Notes: generated by a model from the sequence alone, not told the origin. DNA of 48,074 nucleotides from Parvimonas sp. (GCA_022770425.1 JALEHY010000037.1:1-48074); one strand, 5' to 3'. Shown: positions 16,874-26,357, counted from the first letter of the stretch. Translations and numbers: made by a program.

Positions 16874-19228
16874 ATGCAAAAAAAAGTGTTAAAAACTTTA
16901 GAATTTGATAAAGTTTTAGATTTGTTATTGAATTGTACTCAAAGTCTTATTGGAAAAAAATATGCATTGGCAGCAGAAATATCTTCTGATATTTCTGTTG
17001 TTCAAAATTTGATAGATGAAACAGATGAAGCATATCAATTTATAGTGAAAAAAAGTTTACCGGCTATTTCCAATATAAATGATTTAGAGGAGGATTTTAG
17101 ACTTTTGGAACGTGGTCGTTTTTTTACTCCTCGTAAACTTTTAGAAATTTTTAAAATTTTAAATTCTACAAGATATTTGAAAAGCCTTATTTCAGAAGAT
17201 GAGTCAGAAAATTATAAGAACATTTATTCTTATTTATCATTGCTTATTCCTGATGTATCATTAGAAAAAGACATTGAAATTTCAATTATTTCAGAGGACG
17301 AAATTTCTGATGATGCAAGTGTTGAACTTAAAAAAATCAGGCGTATGATAAAATCAAAAAATGATATGATTAGAGATAAACTTAATCAAATAATTTCAAC
17401 TTCCGATAAATTAATGGATAACATATATACTTTAAGAGACGGAAGATATGTTGTACCTGTTAGAGCAGAATTTAAAAATTCTTTTAAGGGAATCGTTCAT
17501 GATCAATCCGCTTCCGGACAGACAGTTTTTATTGAGCCTATGTTTATCGTAGACCTAAATAATGACTTAAAAAGATTAGAAATTGATGAAGAAGAAGAAA
17601 TAGAAAGAATTTTAATTGAATTTTCCAACAGAATTTTGAATAATCTACCCGCAATAAAATCAAATACTAATATAATTGCAAAATTAGATTTTATTTTTTC
17701 AAGAGGAAAATTGGCCATAGAAATGGATGCCAATAAACCAATTATAAATAATGGTGGTTGCATTAATCTGAAATCTGCACGTCATCCTTTGATTGATAAA
17801 GAAAAAGTTGTACCTATAGATATTTCACTTGGAGATACTTTTAATACTTTGGTAATCACAGGACCAAATACAGGTGGAAAAACCGTTACATTGAAAACAG
17901 TTGGACTTTTAACTTTAATGGTTCAATTTGGGCTTTTAATTCCCTGTTACGAAAACTCGACTATTGCAATTTTTGATGAAATATTTGCTGATATCGGTGA
18001 TGAACAAAGTATTGAGCAATCACTTAGTACATTTTCTTCTCATATGAAAAATATAATTGACATAATAAATAACGCAACAAATAACTCATTATTATTATTT
18101 GATGAACTTGGTTCAGGAACAGATCCGGAAGAAGGGTCAGGTTTATCTATTTCTATTTTAAATTACTTTTTAGAAAAAAATATAAGAACTATTGCAACTA
18201 CACATTACAGTCAGCTAAAAATGTATGCAATGTCAACTGAAAATGTTCAAAATGCGGCTGTTGAATTTGATGTAGAAAAATTGGAACCAACTTATAAATT
18301 AATAATAGGTGTTTCCGGGAAATCAAATGCTTTTGAAATTTCTAAAAAACTTGGCTTAGATGAAAAATTTATTTTAAATGCAAAAAAATTTATATCCAAA
18401 GATGATATTTCTTTTGATAAATTAGTAAGTAATGTTGACAATAAACGTAGAGAGTATGAAAATTTATTAATTGAAAATAAAAAAATTCAAGAATATAACG
18501 AAAAAATAAAAAAAGAGTATGAAGAAAAAATTCAAAAATTTAATCAGCAAAAAGAAAAGAAAATAAAAAAATTACAAGAATATATTGAAAATTCTATGTA
18601 TGAAACTGAAAAATTTTGTAAAGATGCAATAAAAGATATTAATAAAGCTAAATCTAAACAAGAATCTATAAAATTAAGAAATGTTGCTGATGAAATTTTA
18701 AAGAAAAATGATAAATTAGATAAATTAAAGAAGCTAAAAAAAGTAAATAATTTAAATTATTTTACCGAACCGTTGATACTTGGTGAAGAAGTAAAAGTTT
18801 TAAGTTTAAATGAAAACGGATATGTTCAAACTTTACCTGATAAAAATGGAAATTTACAAATTAAAATAGGTATTTTAAAGATAAACTCTAATATTAATGA
18901 TATAATTAGAATTGAAAAAATAGTTGATAATTCCGGTGAAAAAACTAAAAATACAACTTTAAAATTCATTAAGTCAAATAAGATGTATGATATGAAAATT
19001 GATGTTAGAGGATACAATACTGAAGATGCAATTTATGAAATAGATAAATTTTTAGATGATTCATTTATTGCAAATTTAGGAGAAGTAACTATAATTCATG
19101 GTAAAGGAACAGGAATTTTAAGAAATAATATAACTGAATTTCTTAGAACGCATAGGTTAGTAAAATCTTTTAGCTTTGGAAAGTATAATGAAGGTGGCGA
19201 TGGTGCTACTGTTGTAAAATTAAAATAG
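16874..19228 (+). CDS. mutS2: MutS2 family protein (ATPase with Smr endonuclease domain)
   Basis: MutS-like ATPase without the mismatch-binding domain. The family is linked to suppression of recombination and, in Bacillus, to collided-ribosome rescue; which role applies here cannot be told from sequence. The 784-aa protein has the clamp/lever region, Walker A GPNTGGKTVT (about 332-342), LFDELGSGTDPEEG, a Lys/Glu-rich coiled coil (about 515-625), a KOW-like segment and a C-terminal Smr domain (about 705-784) with DVRGYNTEDA, IIHGKGTGILR and GGDGATVV. AAGAGGA precedes the ATG. It is a paralogue of the true MutS encoded at 37424-39994. Confidence 0.96.
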   Translation: MQKKVLKTLEFDKVLDLLLNCTQSLIGKKYALAAEISSDISVVQNLIDETDEAYQFIVKKSLPAISNINDLEEDFRLLERGRFFTPRKLLEIFKILNSTRYLKSLISEDESENYKNIYSYLSLLIPDVSLEKDIEISIISEDEISDDASVELKKIRRMIKSKNDMIRDKLNQIISTSDKLMDNIYTLRDGRYVVPVRAEFKNSFKGIVHDQSASGQTVFIEPMFIVDLNNDLKRLEIDEEEEIERILIEFSNRILNNLPAIKSNTNIIAKLDFIFSRGKLAIEMDANKPIINNGGCINLKSARHPLIDKEKVVPIDISLGDTFNTLVITGPNTGGKTVTLKTVGLLTLMVQFGLLIPCYENSTIAIFDEIFADIGDEQSIEQSLSTFSSHMKNIIDIINNATNNSLLLFDELGSGTDPEEGSGLSISILNYFLEKNIRTIATTHYSQLKMYAMSTENVQNAAVEFDVEKLEPTYKLIIGVSGKSNAFEISKKLGLDEKFILNAKKFISKDDISFDKLVSNVDNKRREYENLLIENKKIQEYNEKIKKEYEEKIQKFNQQKEKKIKKLQEYIENSMYETEKFCKDAIKDINKAKSKQESIKLRNVADEILKKNDKLDKLKKLKKVNNLNYFTEPLILGEEVKVLSLNENGYVQTLPDKNGNLQIKIGILKINSNINDIIRIEKIVDNSGEKTKNTTLKFIKSNKMYDMKIDVRGYNTEDAIYEIDKFLDDSFIANLGEVTIIHGKGTGILRNNITEFLRTHRLVKSFSFGKYNEGGDGATVVKLK

Positions 19229-19237
19229 GAGTAAATT

Positions 19238-20974
19238 ATGATAAATTTTAAAGATATTGTAATAAAATGTATTTATGATTTGGAAATAGGTTTGAGTGAA
19301 TACGAAATTAAAGAATTGATAGAGATTCCACCGAATTCTGAAATGGGAGATTTTTCTTTTCCATGTTTCAAATTATCAAAAGTTTTAAGAAAAGCACCAA
19401 ATATTATTTCAAATGAATTAGTGAATAAAATTGATGTTTCGAATTCTGTATTTTCAAAAGTTGTAAGTGTTGGTCCATATATAAATTTTTATGTTAAAAA
19501 TGAGGAATTTATAAATACAGTTTTAACAGAAATACTTGAAAAAGATTATAAATTTTGTTCTTCTGATAAAAATATGGACAAAACAATAGTAATTGACTAT
19601 TCGTCTACAAATATTGCAAAGCCATTTCATATAGGACATATAAGAAGTACATTAATAGGAAATTCAATTAAAAATATTTATAAATTTTTGGGTTACAATA
19701 CAATAGGTGTTAATCATTTAGGAGATTATGGAACACAATTTGGAAAGATAATTGCTGCTTATAAATTATGGGGGAATTATGATAAAATAAATTCAGACCC
19801 TATAAATCAACTTTTGAAATTATATGTAGATTATAATAATTTATGTAAAACTGATGAAAAAATGCTTGATATTGCAAGAGATTATTTTAATAAACTTGAA
19901 AATGGCGATGAGGAATGTGTTAGACTTTGGAATTGGTTCAAAGATATAAGTTTAATGGAATTTCAAAAAGTTTACGAAAAGCTTAAAGTTGAATTTGATT
20001 CTTATCGTGGAGAGGCTTATCATTCACAATTTATTGATGATGTTGTAAAAGAATTGGAAGAAAAAAATTTATTAACTGAAAGTGATGGTTGTAAAATTGT
20101 AAATTTAGATAAATATGATTTACCTCCTGCATTGATTTTGAAAAGTAACTCTTCAAGTACTTATATAACAAGAGATATTGCAACTGCAATTACAAGAATG
20201 AAAGATTACTCTTTTGATAAAAATATTTATGTTGTTGCAATACAGCAAAAATTACATTTTCAACAATTAATAGCGATTTTACAAGAAATGGGTTATGAAT
20301 GGGCAAAAGACTGTATACATGTTTCTTTTGGAATGGTAAGTGTTAAAGATGATGTTTTAGGAACATCAGCTAAACTTAGCACAAGAGAAGGAAATGTTAT
20401 ATTTTTAAATGATGTTTTAGAAAAGAGCGTAGAAAGAACTTTAGAAATAATTAATGAAAGAAATCCTATGCTTGAGAATAAGGAAGATGTAGCAAAAAAA
20501 GTTGGTATAGGAGCAGTAATTTTTAACGAGTTATTTAATACAAGAATAAAAGACTATGCTTTTGATTGGAACAATGTACTAAATTTTGATGGTGAAACAG
20601 GTCCTTATGTTCAATATTCAGTAGCAAGAGCAAATAGCATAATTTCTAAAAATGATTTGGATAGTATTTTGAAAAGTGTTGATAAAACAAAATTATATTT
20701 ATATAAAGCAAATGATGATGAAATAAGTCTTATAAAAGCTATGTACAAATTAAATGACATATTGATGGAAGCTGCAAATAAATATGAGCCTTCCATTCTT
20801 ACAAGATATATCACAGAAATCGCAAAATTATTTAATAAATTTTATAATTCTTCTCCTATCAATAATCAAGAAGAAACAATTAAAAAATTTAGATTAATAT
20901 TAACATATTGTGTTAAAATTACAATGGAAATAGGGCTTAATATACTGGGAATAGAAACTCCTGAAAAAATGTAG
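19238..20974 (+). CDS. argS: Arginyl-tRNA synthetase
   Basis: Class I synthetase that attaches arginine to its tRNA. The 578-aa protein shows the N-terminal Add-1 domain (about 1-100), the HIGH signature in AKPFHIGHIRS (about 128-138), GVNHLGDYGTQFGK, the region AKLSTREGNVIF in place of KMSKS, as is usual in ArgRS, and an all-helical anticodon-binding C-terminus (DALR-type, GPYVQYSVARANSI). The gap after mutS2 is 9 bases with an AGGAG site. It ends directly at the TPR gene, whose ribosome site overlaps its stop codon. Confidence 0.97.
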   Translation: MINFKDIVIKCIYDLEIGLSEYEIKELIEIPPNSEMGDFSFPCFKLSKVLRKAPNIISNELVNKIDVSNSVFSKVVSVGPYINFYVKNEEFINTVLTEILEKDYKFCSSDKNMDKTIVIDYSSTNIAKPFHIGHIRSTLIGNSIKNIYKFLGYNTIGVNHLGDYGTQFGKIIAAYKLWGNYDKINSDPINQLLKLYVDYNNLCKTDEKMLDIARDYFNKLENGDEECVRLWNWFKDISLMEFQKVYEKLKVEFDSYRGEAYHSQFIDDVVKELEEKNLLTESDGCKIVNLDKYDLPPALILKSNSSSTYITRDIATAITRMKDYSFDKNIYVVAIQQKLHFQQLIAILQEMGYEWAKDCIHVSFGMVSVKDDVLGTSAKLSTREGNVIFLNDVLEKSVERTLEIINERNPMLENKEDVAKKVGIGAVIFNELFNTRIKDYAFDWNNVLNFDGETGPYVQYSVARANSIISKNDLDSILKSVDKTKLYLYKANDDEISLIKAMYKLNDILMEAANKYEPSILTRYITEIAKLFNKFYNSSPINNQEETIKKFRLILTYCVKITMEIGLNILGIETPEKM

Positions 20975-20980
20975 GTGAAT

Positions 20981-22102
20981 ATGGATAATTTATATGAATA
21001 TTTTTCGAAATTTTCTGAAAAAGTAAATTTTCTGACTGTAAAAAATATAAATTTGAATTCTGTAAAATATGAAAATGTTGACTTTCCAATATATTCTAAT
21101 ATTTTGATAGATAATGTAAAAAAAAATCAATTTTCTGAAAGCATTTCTACAAGTTTTTTCATTGAAGGTATTTTGCTTTTAAACGGAATAGATTCAAATT
21201 TTAAAAATTTAAATTTATTAAATAAATTTTTGTTAGATTGGAATAATGATATTCTTGAATTTGTAAAATCAAAGTTAAACTTTACAAATTTTAGTTTTGA
21301 TACTTTGATATATAATCAACTTTTGATAAGAGGCGCTTTTAACTTAGGAGTAAAAGACGATTTTTTGAAAAAGTTGTACATAAGAAATCTTATATTTATC
21401 TTGGATTATGACAGTGAAGAATTTTATAATATCATTATGAATGAAATAAAATTAGAATTATCTTATTTATTAAAATCCAATGATACTGACTTTATGGTTA
21501 ATATGCTATATGGAGATTTAAATGTAAAAGAAAAATTTTATATAAAAGCGGATCTATTTTACAAAAAAGCTTTAAAATATTCAAATAATATTGAAATTAA
21601 CAAACTTTTAAATTCTAAATTAAATGAAATTTATGTAAAAGTTGAAATAGAAAAATTATTACAACTCATTGAAAAGTTTAGATATGAAGAAGCTTATGAA
21701 ATTTTGTTTGAAATCAGAGAGTTTGATTTGGATGCGGAAGACAGTTATTGGGTAGCATATTGTTATAATAAGTTAAATGAAGATGAAAATGCAATATTTT
21801 ATTATGAAAAAGCATTAATTTTAAATGCTGATTATCTAAATATATATTTAGATTTAGGACTATTGTACTATAAAATAGGAAATATCAAAAATTCTTTAAA
21901 CATATTTGAAAAAGGACTTAAAATTTATACTGATGACGAAAAATTACTCTTTAATAAAATAATTATTGAATTAAAATTAGAAAAATTTGATGATGCAAAA
22001 AAAGATATTGAAAAAATTTTAATGTATGAGGATTTAGATAATACAATTTTAAATGACGTACTATATTTGAAAAATTTATATGAAGAAAAATTAAGCAAAT
22101 AA
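20981..22102 (+). CDS. TPR-repeat protein of unknown function
   Basis: I do not recognise a specific family. The 373-aa product has no signal peptide or membrane segment. Its C-terminal part (about 245-345) contains helix-pair repeats of TPR type, for example AYCYNKLNEDENAIFYYEKA and LGLLYYKIGNIKNSLNIFEK. The N-terminal half is helical and very rich in Asn, Leu and Phe. Such repeats usually mediate protein contacts; no partner is evident. I chose ATG 20981; a GTG six bases upstream is in frame but lies inside the likely ribosome site (AGGTG). The gene is last in the long forward run and ends at a bidirectional terminator shared with rodA. Confidence 0.8.
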   Translation: MDNLYEYFSKFSEKVNFLTVKNINLNSVKYENVDFPIYSNILIDNVKKNQFSESISTSFFIEGILLLNGIDSNFKNLNLLNKFLLDWNNDILEFVKSKLNFTNFSFDTLIYNQLLIRGAFNLGVKDDFLKKLYIRNLIFILDYDSEEFYNIIMNEIKLELSYLLKSNDTDFMVNMLYGDLNVKEKFYIKADLFYKKALKYSNNIEINKLLNSKLNEIYVKVEIEKLLQLIEKFRYEEAYEILFEIREFDLDAEDSYWVAYCYNKLNEDENAIFYYEKALILNADYLNIYLDLGLLYYKIGNIKNSLNIFEKGLKIYTDDEKLLFNKIIIELKLEKFDDAKKDIEKILMYEDLDNTILNDVLYLKNLYEEKLSK

Positions 22103-22126
22103 AAAAGAACCGATCGGTTCTTTTTT
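22101..22126. terminator. Bidirectional terminator between the TPR gene and rodA
   Basis: Perfect 26-bp palindrome: six A, then GAACCGATCGGTTC, then six T. It gives a GC-containing stem with a T-run when transcribed from either side, so it can stop both convergent genes. The left end overlaps the stop region of the TPR gene, and rodA ends two bases to the right. Confidence 0.92.
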
Positions 22127-22127
22127 A

Positions 22128-23228
22128 TTACATAAAATCAAGTGGAGTTTTTTCACAAGATATTGAAAGTATTATTCCAATAGATATTAAATTTATTAAC
22201 TGGAATGTTCCTCCATAACTCAAAAATGGTAACGGAATTCCGGTAATAGGCATCAAACCTATTGTCATTCCAATATTTTCAAATATGTGTGCTAAAAACA
22301 TTGCAGCAATTCCGATAATCATAAGTTGATTAAATACACTTGTAACTTTTTTTGATAATTTTATAAATCTATACAAAATTACAGAATACAATATTATAAG
22401 AGCAGTACCGCCAACAAAACCCATTTCCTCAACAAATACAGGAAAAATATAGTCTGTTTGCTTTTCGGGTATAAAATTAAATTGGTTTTGAGGACCTTTA
22501 AATAGACCTCGTCCTAAAAATTTTCCAGACCCTGCAGCGATTTTCCCTTGAACTGCTTGATATCCCGTATTTGAGATATCTCTTTCTGGATATAAAAAAT
22601 TTAAAATTCTATTTTTTCTAAATTCTGATAAACTCATATAAAAGAAAGGTAAACTAAAAATTGTCGCAAACATTGTGTAAACAATTAATTTTAAATTTAT
22701 TCCTGCAACAAAAAGCATTGCAAGTATTATACAAGCAAATACAAAACCTGTACCCCAATCAGGCTCTTTCAATATTAATGCCACAGGTAAAAATGCAAAA
22801 ATCAATATTCCTATTAAAACTTTAGGTTCATTTATTCTCTTTTGATATTTTTCTAAAACAGTTGCTAAACATATAATCATTCCTAATTTTACAATTTCAG
22901 AAGGTTGGAATGAAATCGGACCGAATTTTATCCAACTTCTTGCACCCATTGAATCACCGGTTCCGATTATAAGAACTAAAATTAAAAGTAAATTTGAGAA
23001 AATATAAATGGGTATATAAAGTTTCTTAAATATTTTTATGTCAAGAATTATAAGTATAAACATCATTATAAATCCCAAAATAGTTGCAATTATTTGTGGT
23101 AGCATAAAATTTCTTTTAAAACTTAAAGTTGCACTATATAAATTAACCAAACCTATTGAAATTATTATTAACAGAGAAATCAATATAATAAAATCAATTT
23201 TAGATAAATTTTTATTTTTTAAAAACAT
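22128..23228 (-). CDS. rodA: RodA/FtsW-family peptidoglycan polymerase
   Basis: SEDS-family integral membrane glycosyltransferase that polymerises lipid II, working with a class B penicillin-binding protein. The 366-aa protein has about ten hydrophobic segments and the family features GARSWIKFGPISFQPSE, the extracellular loop with GSGKFLGRGLFKGPQNQFNFIPE, EKQTDYIFPVFVEE, and PLPFLSYGGT near the C-terminus. These fit RodA better than FtsW or SpoVE, but the symbol is a best guess. It starts at ATG 23228 with ribosome site GAGGTG on the minus strand. It is the only minus-strand gene inside a 46-kb forward run and is divergent from rsmD. Confidence 0.92.
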   Translation of the reverse strand: MFLKNKNLSKIDFIILISLLIIISIGLVNLYSATLSFKRNFMLPQIIATILGFIMMFILIILDIKIFKKLYIPIYIFSNLLLILVLIIGTGDSMGARSWIKFGPISFQPSEIVKLGMIICLATVLEKYQKRINEPKVLIGILIFAFLPVALILKEPDWGTGFVFACIILAMLFVAGINLKLIVYTMFATIFSLPFFYMSLSEFRKNRILNFLYPERDISNTGYQAVQGKIAAGSGKFLGRGLFKGPQNQFNFIPEKQTDYIFPVFVEEMGFVGGTALIILYSVILYRFIKLSKKVTSVFNQLMIIGIAAMFLAHIFENIGMTIGLMPITGIPLPFLSYGGTFQLINLISIGIILSISCEKTPLDFM

Positions 23229-23402
23229 TCAATCACCTCAAGAGATATTATATATTATAAATAAAAAAAAATAAAGTTATTTTTAAAAAACACTTTTGAA
23301 AATTTGTTAAAAACAACAATTATTATGAGTATTTATGTTGAAAATGACAAGTGTTTGTGTTATAATTCATAGTGAATATATTTAGTTAGTATTGGAGAAA
23401 TT
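23229..23402. promoter_or_regulatory. Divergent intergenic region between rodA and rsmD
   Basis: This 174-base AT-rich gap holds the rsmD promoter (23338-23366) on the plus strand and the rodA ribosome site on the minus strand. I see TATAAT-like strings on the minus strand, but they lie too close to the rodA ribosome site to be convincing. No tRNA or other RNA gene is recognisable in it. Confidence 0.5.
23338..23366 (+). promoter_or_regulatory. Strong sigma-A-type promoter for the rsmD-coaD run
   Basis: TTGAAA (23338-23343), a 17-base spacer and TATAAT (23361-23366), with an extended -10 TGT just before it. This is the best consensus promoter in the window. It lies about 35 bases upstream of the rsmD start, which has its own TGGAGA site. 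Confidence 0.85.
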
Positions 23403-23945
23403 ATGCGAATAATATCTGGTAAAAAAAAGGGGTTAAACTTGTTTTCTCCTTACGATTATAAAGTCAGACCTACAACTGATAAAGTTAAGGAATCTATATT
23501 TAATTCCTTAAATGAAATAAATGAAAATTCAGTTGTTTTGGATTTGTTTTCAGGCAGTGGTGCTATGGGAATTGAATTTTTAAGTAGGGGAGCCAAACTT
23601 GTATATTTTTGTGATTTTTCTAAAAAAAGTTTAGAAATTACACTTAAAAATCTTGAAAAATCTTCTTTTTTAGATAATTCTGTGATATTAAATATGGATT
23701 ACTTAGATGCGTTAAAATATTTTTTTGAGAAGAAAATTAAGTTTGATTATGTATTTTTAGATCCACCTTATGATGGAGAATTTAGTTTCAGATCACTTGA
23801 TTTTATTTTTTCTAATGACATATTAAATTCTAATGGAATAATAATATTAGAAACGGATAAGGATATTGATGTAAAAAATTTTAATGTGATAAAAGAAAAA
23901 AAATATGGAAGAACTAAGGTATTATTTTTAGAAAGGAATTTTTAA
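23403..23945 (+). CDS. rsmD: 16S rRNA (guanine-966-N2) methyltransferase RsmD
   Basis: S-adenosylmethionine-dependent methyltransferase acting on G966 of 16S rRNA. The 180-aa protein shows MRIISGKKKGLNL, RPTTDKVKESIFN, the SAM-binding LDLFSGSGAMGIE and the catalytic D/NPPY motif as FLDPPYDGEF. Length and motifs are typical. It starts the operon headed by the 23338 promoter and is followed 3 bases later by coaD, the usual rsmD-coaD pairing in Gram-positives. Confidence 0.95.
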   Translation: MRIISGKKKGLNLFSPYDYKVRPTTDKVKESIFNSLNEINENSVVLDLFSGSGAMGIEFLSRGAKLVYFCDFSKKSLEITLKNLEKSSFLDNSVILNMDYLDALKYFFEKKIKFDYVFLDPPYDGEFSFRSLDFIFSNDILNSNGIIILETDKDIDVKNFNVIKEKKYGRTKVLFLERNF

Positions 23946-23948
23946 TCA

Positions 23949-24428
23949 ATGAAAGTAATTTTCCCTGGAAGTTTTGATCCGATAACTAACGGGCATATTG
24001 ATATAATTTTAAGGTCATTGAAGATTTTTGATACTGTTGAGGTACTTGTTTTAAATAATTTTAATAAAAATACAACATTTTCTATCGAAGAGAGAGAAGA
24101 TATTATTTCAAAAGTTTTTATTAATAATAAAAAAATTAAAGTTTGTTCATATAATGGTCTTTTGTACGATTATATAAATAAAGAAAAAGTTGATTTTATT
24201 ATTAGAGGTATTAGAAATACAATCGATTATGAAAATGAAAAAATAAATGCAAGTGTAAATAGAGAGCATTCTAATGTAGAAACACTTTTAATGTTTTCTG
24301 ATGACTTGAAATACTGTGTAAGTTCAAGTTTAGTAAAAGAATTATATTTTAATGGTGCTGATGTATCAAAATATGTCGATAATATTGTTTTAGATGAATT
24401 AAATAAAAAATTTAGGAGGAATGAATAA
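23949..24428 (+). CDS. coaD: Phosphopantetheine adenylyltransferase CoaD
   Basis: Transfers AMP to 4'-phosphopantetheine to form dephospho-CoA, the penultimate step of coenzyme A synthesis. The 159-aa protein has the nucleotidyltransferase motif PGSFDPITNGHIDII with the (T/H)xGH element, IIRGIRNTIDYENE and the C-terminal SSSLVKEL. The family is unmistakable. Its stop codon shares one base with the ATG of the next gene (TAATG), so translation is coupled. Confidence 0.97.
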   Translation: MKVIFPGSFDPITNGHIDIILRSLKIFDTVEVLVLNNFNKNTTFSIEEREDIISKVFINNKKIKVCSYNGLLYDYINKEKVDFIIRGIRNTIDYENEKINASVNREHSNVETLLMFSDDLKYCVSSSLVKELYFNGADVSKYVDNIVLDELNKKFRRNE

Positions 24429-24901
24429 TGGAAATTTTAGAATTAATTGACAGAATTGAAGATTTAGTGGAAGAAAGTTCAAGTTTACCTTTTTCTAAGA
24501 AAGTTATGGTAGATTCAGAAGCACTATTTTTTATATTGAAAGAGATGAGAGAAAGTATTCCGGAAGAAATAAAGCAAGCAGAATGGATTCAAGAAGAAAA
24601 AGATAGAATTTTAAATGATGCAACTAAAGATGCAAATCAAATTCTTGAACAAGCTAATTCTGAAGCATTGAGAATAAAAGCGGATGCTGAGTTAAAATTT
24701 GAAAAATTAATTTCAGAAAGTGATGTAACACTCCATGCTGAAAATAGAGCAAATGAAATTTTAATGAAGGCAGAACAAAATGCAAAAACAATAAGAATCC
24801 AAACAAATACTTATGTTGATGATGTTTTATCTAAAACACAAGAAAAGTTAAGAGATCTTATTACTATGTTAGATAATAATAGAAGTGAATTAAGAAAATA
24901 G
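24428..24901 (+). CDS. Coiled-coil protein of the coaD neighbourhood, function unknown
   Basis: Small cytoplasmic helical protein (157 aa) without signal peptide or membrane segment. Residues about 55-150 form a long Ala/Glu/Lys-rich coiled coil with recurrent patterns such as ILEQANSEALRIKADAELK and ANEILMKAEQNAKTIR. Similar proteins next to coaD in Clostridia are often labelled 'ATPase' or V-ATPase subunit H-like; I see no P-loop and no evidence for that activity. A DivIVA-like scaffold is possible but unproven. A very strong ribosome site (AGGAGGA) lies at 24413-24420. Confidence 0.8.
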   Translation: MEILELIDRIEDLVEESSSLPFSKKVMVDSEALFFILKEMRESIPEEIKQAEWIQEEKDRILNDATKDANQILEQANSEALRIKADAELKFEKLISESDVTLHAENRANEILMKAEQNAKTIRIQTNTYVDDVLSKTQEKLRDLITMLDNNRSELRK

Positions 24902-24911
24902 TGGAGAAATA

Positions 24912-25886
24912 ATGGAAAAAGTTACAGATATATTACTTGTTGATGAGTCTTTTATATCAGATCTTTTTGGCGTTTTAGACAGTAATGTAAATATTATATC
25001 TAAAGAATTTAATGTTGATATAAAGTGTACGAATGAGGGATTATCTATTTACGGGAACAAAGATTCTGTAGAATCTTGTGTAAAAGTTTTGGAGTTACTT
25101 ATATCTGATAAAAGTAATAATATTTCATTTGATTTACAACGAATAAATTATATAATTGAAAAAGTTAAAACCGAAAATTTAGATAATTTGGCTAATTATT
25201 TAGATTATACTATTTGTTTGAATGCGAAATTAAAACCAATAAAACCGAAAACTTTAGGTCAAAGAGATTATGTTAAATCTATTGAAAATAATGTTGTAAC
25301 TTTTGGTATCGGTCCTGCCGGAACAGGAAAAACTTTTTTGGCAATTGCTATGGCTACAAAAGCATTAAAGACTAATAGCGTTTCAAAAATTATTCTGACA
25401 AGGCCGGCTGTAGAAGCGGGTGAAAATTTAGGCTTTTTACCGGGCGATTTACAAGAAAAAATAGATCCTTATCTCAGACCGCTTTATGATGCACTTTATA
25501 ATATTTTGGGATATGAGAATTTTTTGAGACTCAAGGAAAAAGGAATTATAGAAGTAGCACCACTTGCATATATGAGGGGGCGTACTTTAGATAATGCTTT
25601 TATTATTCTTGATGAGGCACAAAATGCTACAAATGAGCAAATGAAGATGTTTTTGACAAGAATAGGATTTGATTCTAAAGCTGTTGTAACAGGTGATATT
25701 ACGCAAATAGATTTGAACAAAAGAAAAAATTCAGGACTAGTATCTGTAAATAAAATTTTAAAAGGAATTAATGGCATTTCTTTTAATTATTTTGATAGTT
25801 CAGATGTTGTTCGTCATAGTATTGTAATGAAAATAATTGAAGCATATACAAAATATGATGAAGAAATTGAAAGGAAAAAAAGGTAG
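24912..25886 (+). CDS. phoH: PhoH family P-loop ATPase
   Basis: PhoH-like ATPase of the superfamily 1 helicase fold, whose family is tied to RNA metabolism; PhoH and YbeY commonly neighbour each other. The 324-aa protein has an N-terminal KH-like segment (about 1-95), Walker A GIGPAGTGKTFLA (about 132-144), the segment TRPAVEAGENLGFLPGD, Walker B FIILDEAQN and VVTGDITQIDL. A GTGGAG ribosome site precedes the ATG. ybeY begins immediately after the stop codon, supporting a shared role in ribosomal RNA handling. Confidence 0.95.
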   Translation: MEKVTDILLVDESFISDLFGVLDSNVNIISKEFNVDIKCTNEGLSIYGNKDSVESCVKVLELLISDKSNNISFDLQRINYIIEKVKTENLDNLANYLDYTICLNAKLKPIKPKTLGQRDYVKSIENNVVTFGIGPAGTGKTFLAIAMATKALKTNSVSKIILTRPAVEAGENLGFLPGDLQEKIDPYLRPLYDALYNILGYENFLRLKEKGIIEVAPLAYMRGRTLDNAFIILDEAQNATNEQMKMFLTRIGFDSKAVVTGDITQIDLNKRKNSGLVSVNKILKGINGISFNYFDSSDVVRHSIVMKIIEAYTKYDEEIERKKR

Positions 25887-26357
25887 ATGAATATTTTTTT
25901 TGATGACAGACAAAAGGAATGTATTATAAGCGATTCTCTAAAGAAAGAAATAGAAAATTGTATTAAAGTTTCTTTGGAAGTGGAAGAAAAGCTTGAGGAT
26001 AATATTGAAATTTCTGTTTCATTTGTTACAAATTTAGAAATAAGAGAAATAAATAAAAACTTTAGAAATATAGATAGAGTTACAGATGTTCTTTCATTTC
26101 CGGTAGAATTTGAATTTAGTGAAAAAGGAATGCCTTTAGTATTGGGGGATATTGTAATTTCTACTGAAACGGCAACACAGCAAGCAAAGGAATTTGGACA
26201 CAGTTTTGAAAGGGAAATACTTTATTTAGTTTGTCATTCAATGTTTCATTTACTCGGATATGATCACATCATCGAAGAAGATAGACAAATTATGAGACAA
26301 AAAGAAAAAGAAACTATGAAAAAATTGGGGATTTTTAAGAATGAAGAAAAATTCTGA
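25887..26357 (+). CDS. ybeY: rRNA maturation endoribonuclease YbeY
   Basis: Zinc-dependent endoribonuclease needed for 16S rRNA 3'-end maturation and ribosome quality control. The 156-aa protein carries the zinc motif HxxxHxxGxDH as HSMFHLLGYDH and the family segment RVTDVLSFPVEFE, LGDIVIST. The ATG directly follows the phoH stop, and its own ribosome site lies within the end of phoH (AGGTAG region). Its last 17 bases overlap dgkA. Well supported by motifs and by the phoH-ybeY-dgkA-cdd-era order seen in many Gram-positives. Confidence 0.96.
   Translation: MNIFFDDRQKECIISDSLKKEIENCIKVSLEVEEKLEDNIEISVSFVTNLEIREINKNFRNIDRVTDVLSFPVEFEFSEKGMPLVLGDIVISTETATQQAKEFGHSFEREILYLVCHSMFHLLGYDHIIEEDRQIMRQKEKETMKKLGIFKNEEKF

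Noticed and set aside
23229..23337. tRNA or small RNA gene in the rodA-rsmD gap
   Set aside because: No cloverleaf or conserved tRNA elements; the sequence is plain AT-rich DNA.
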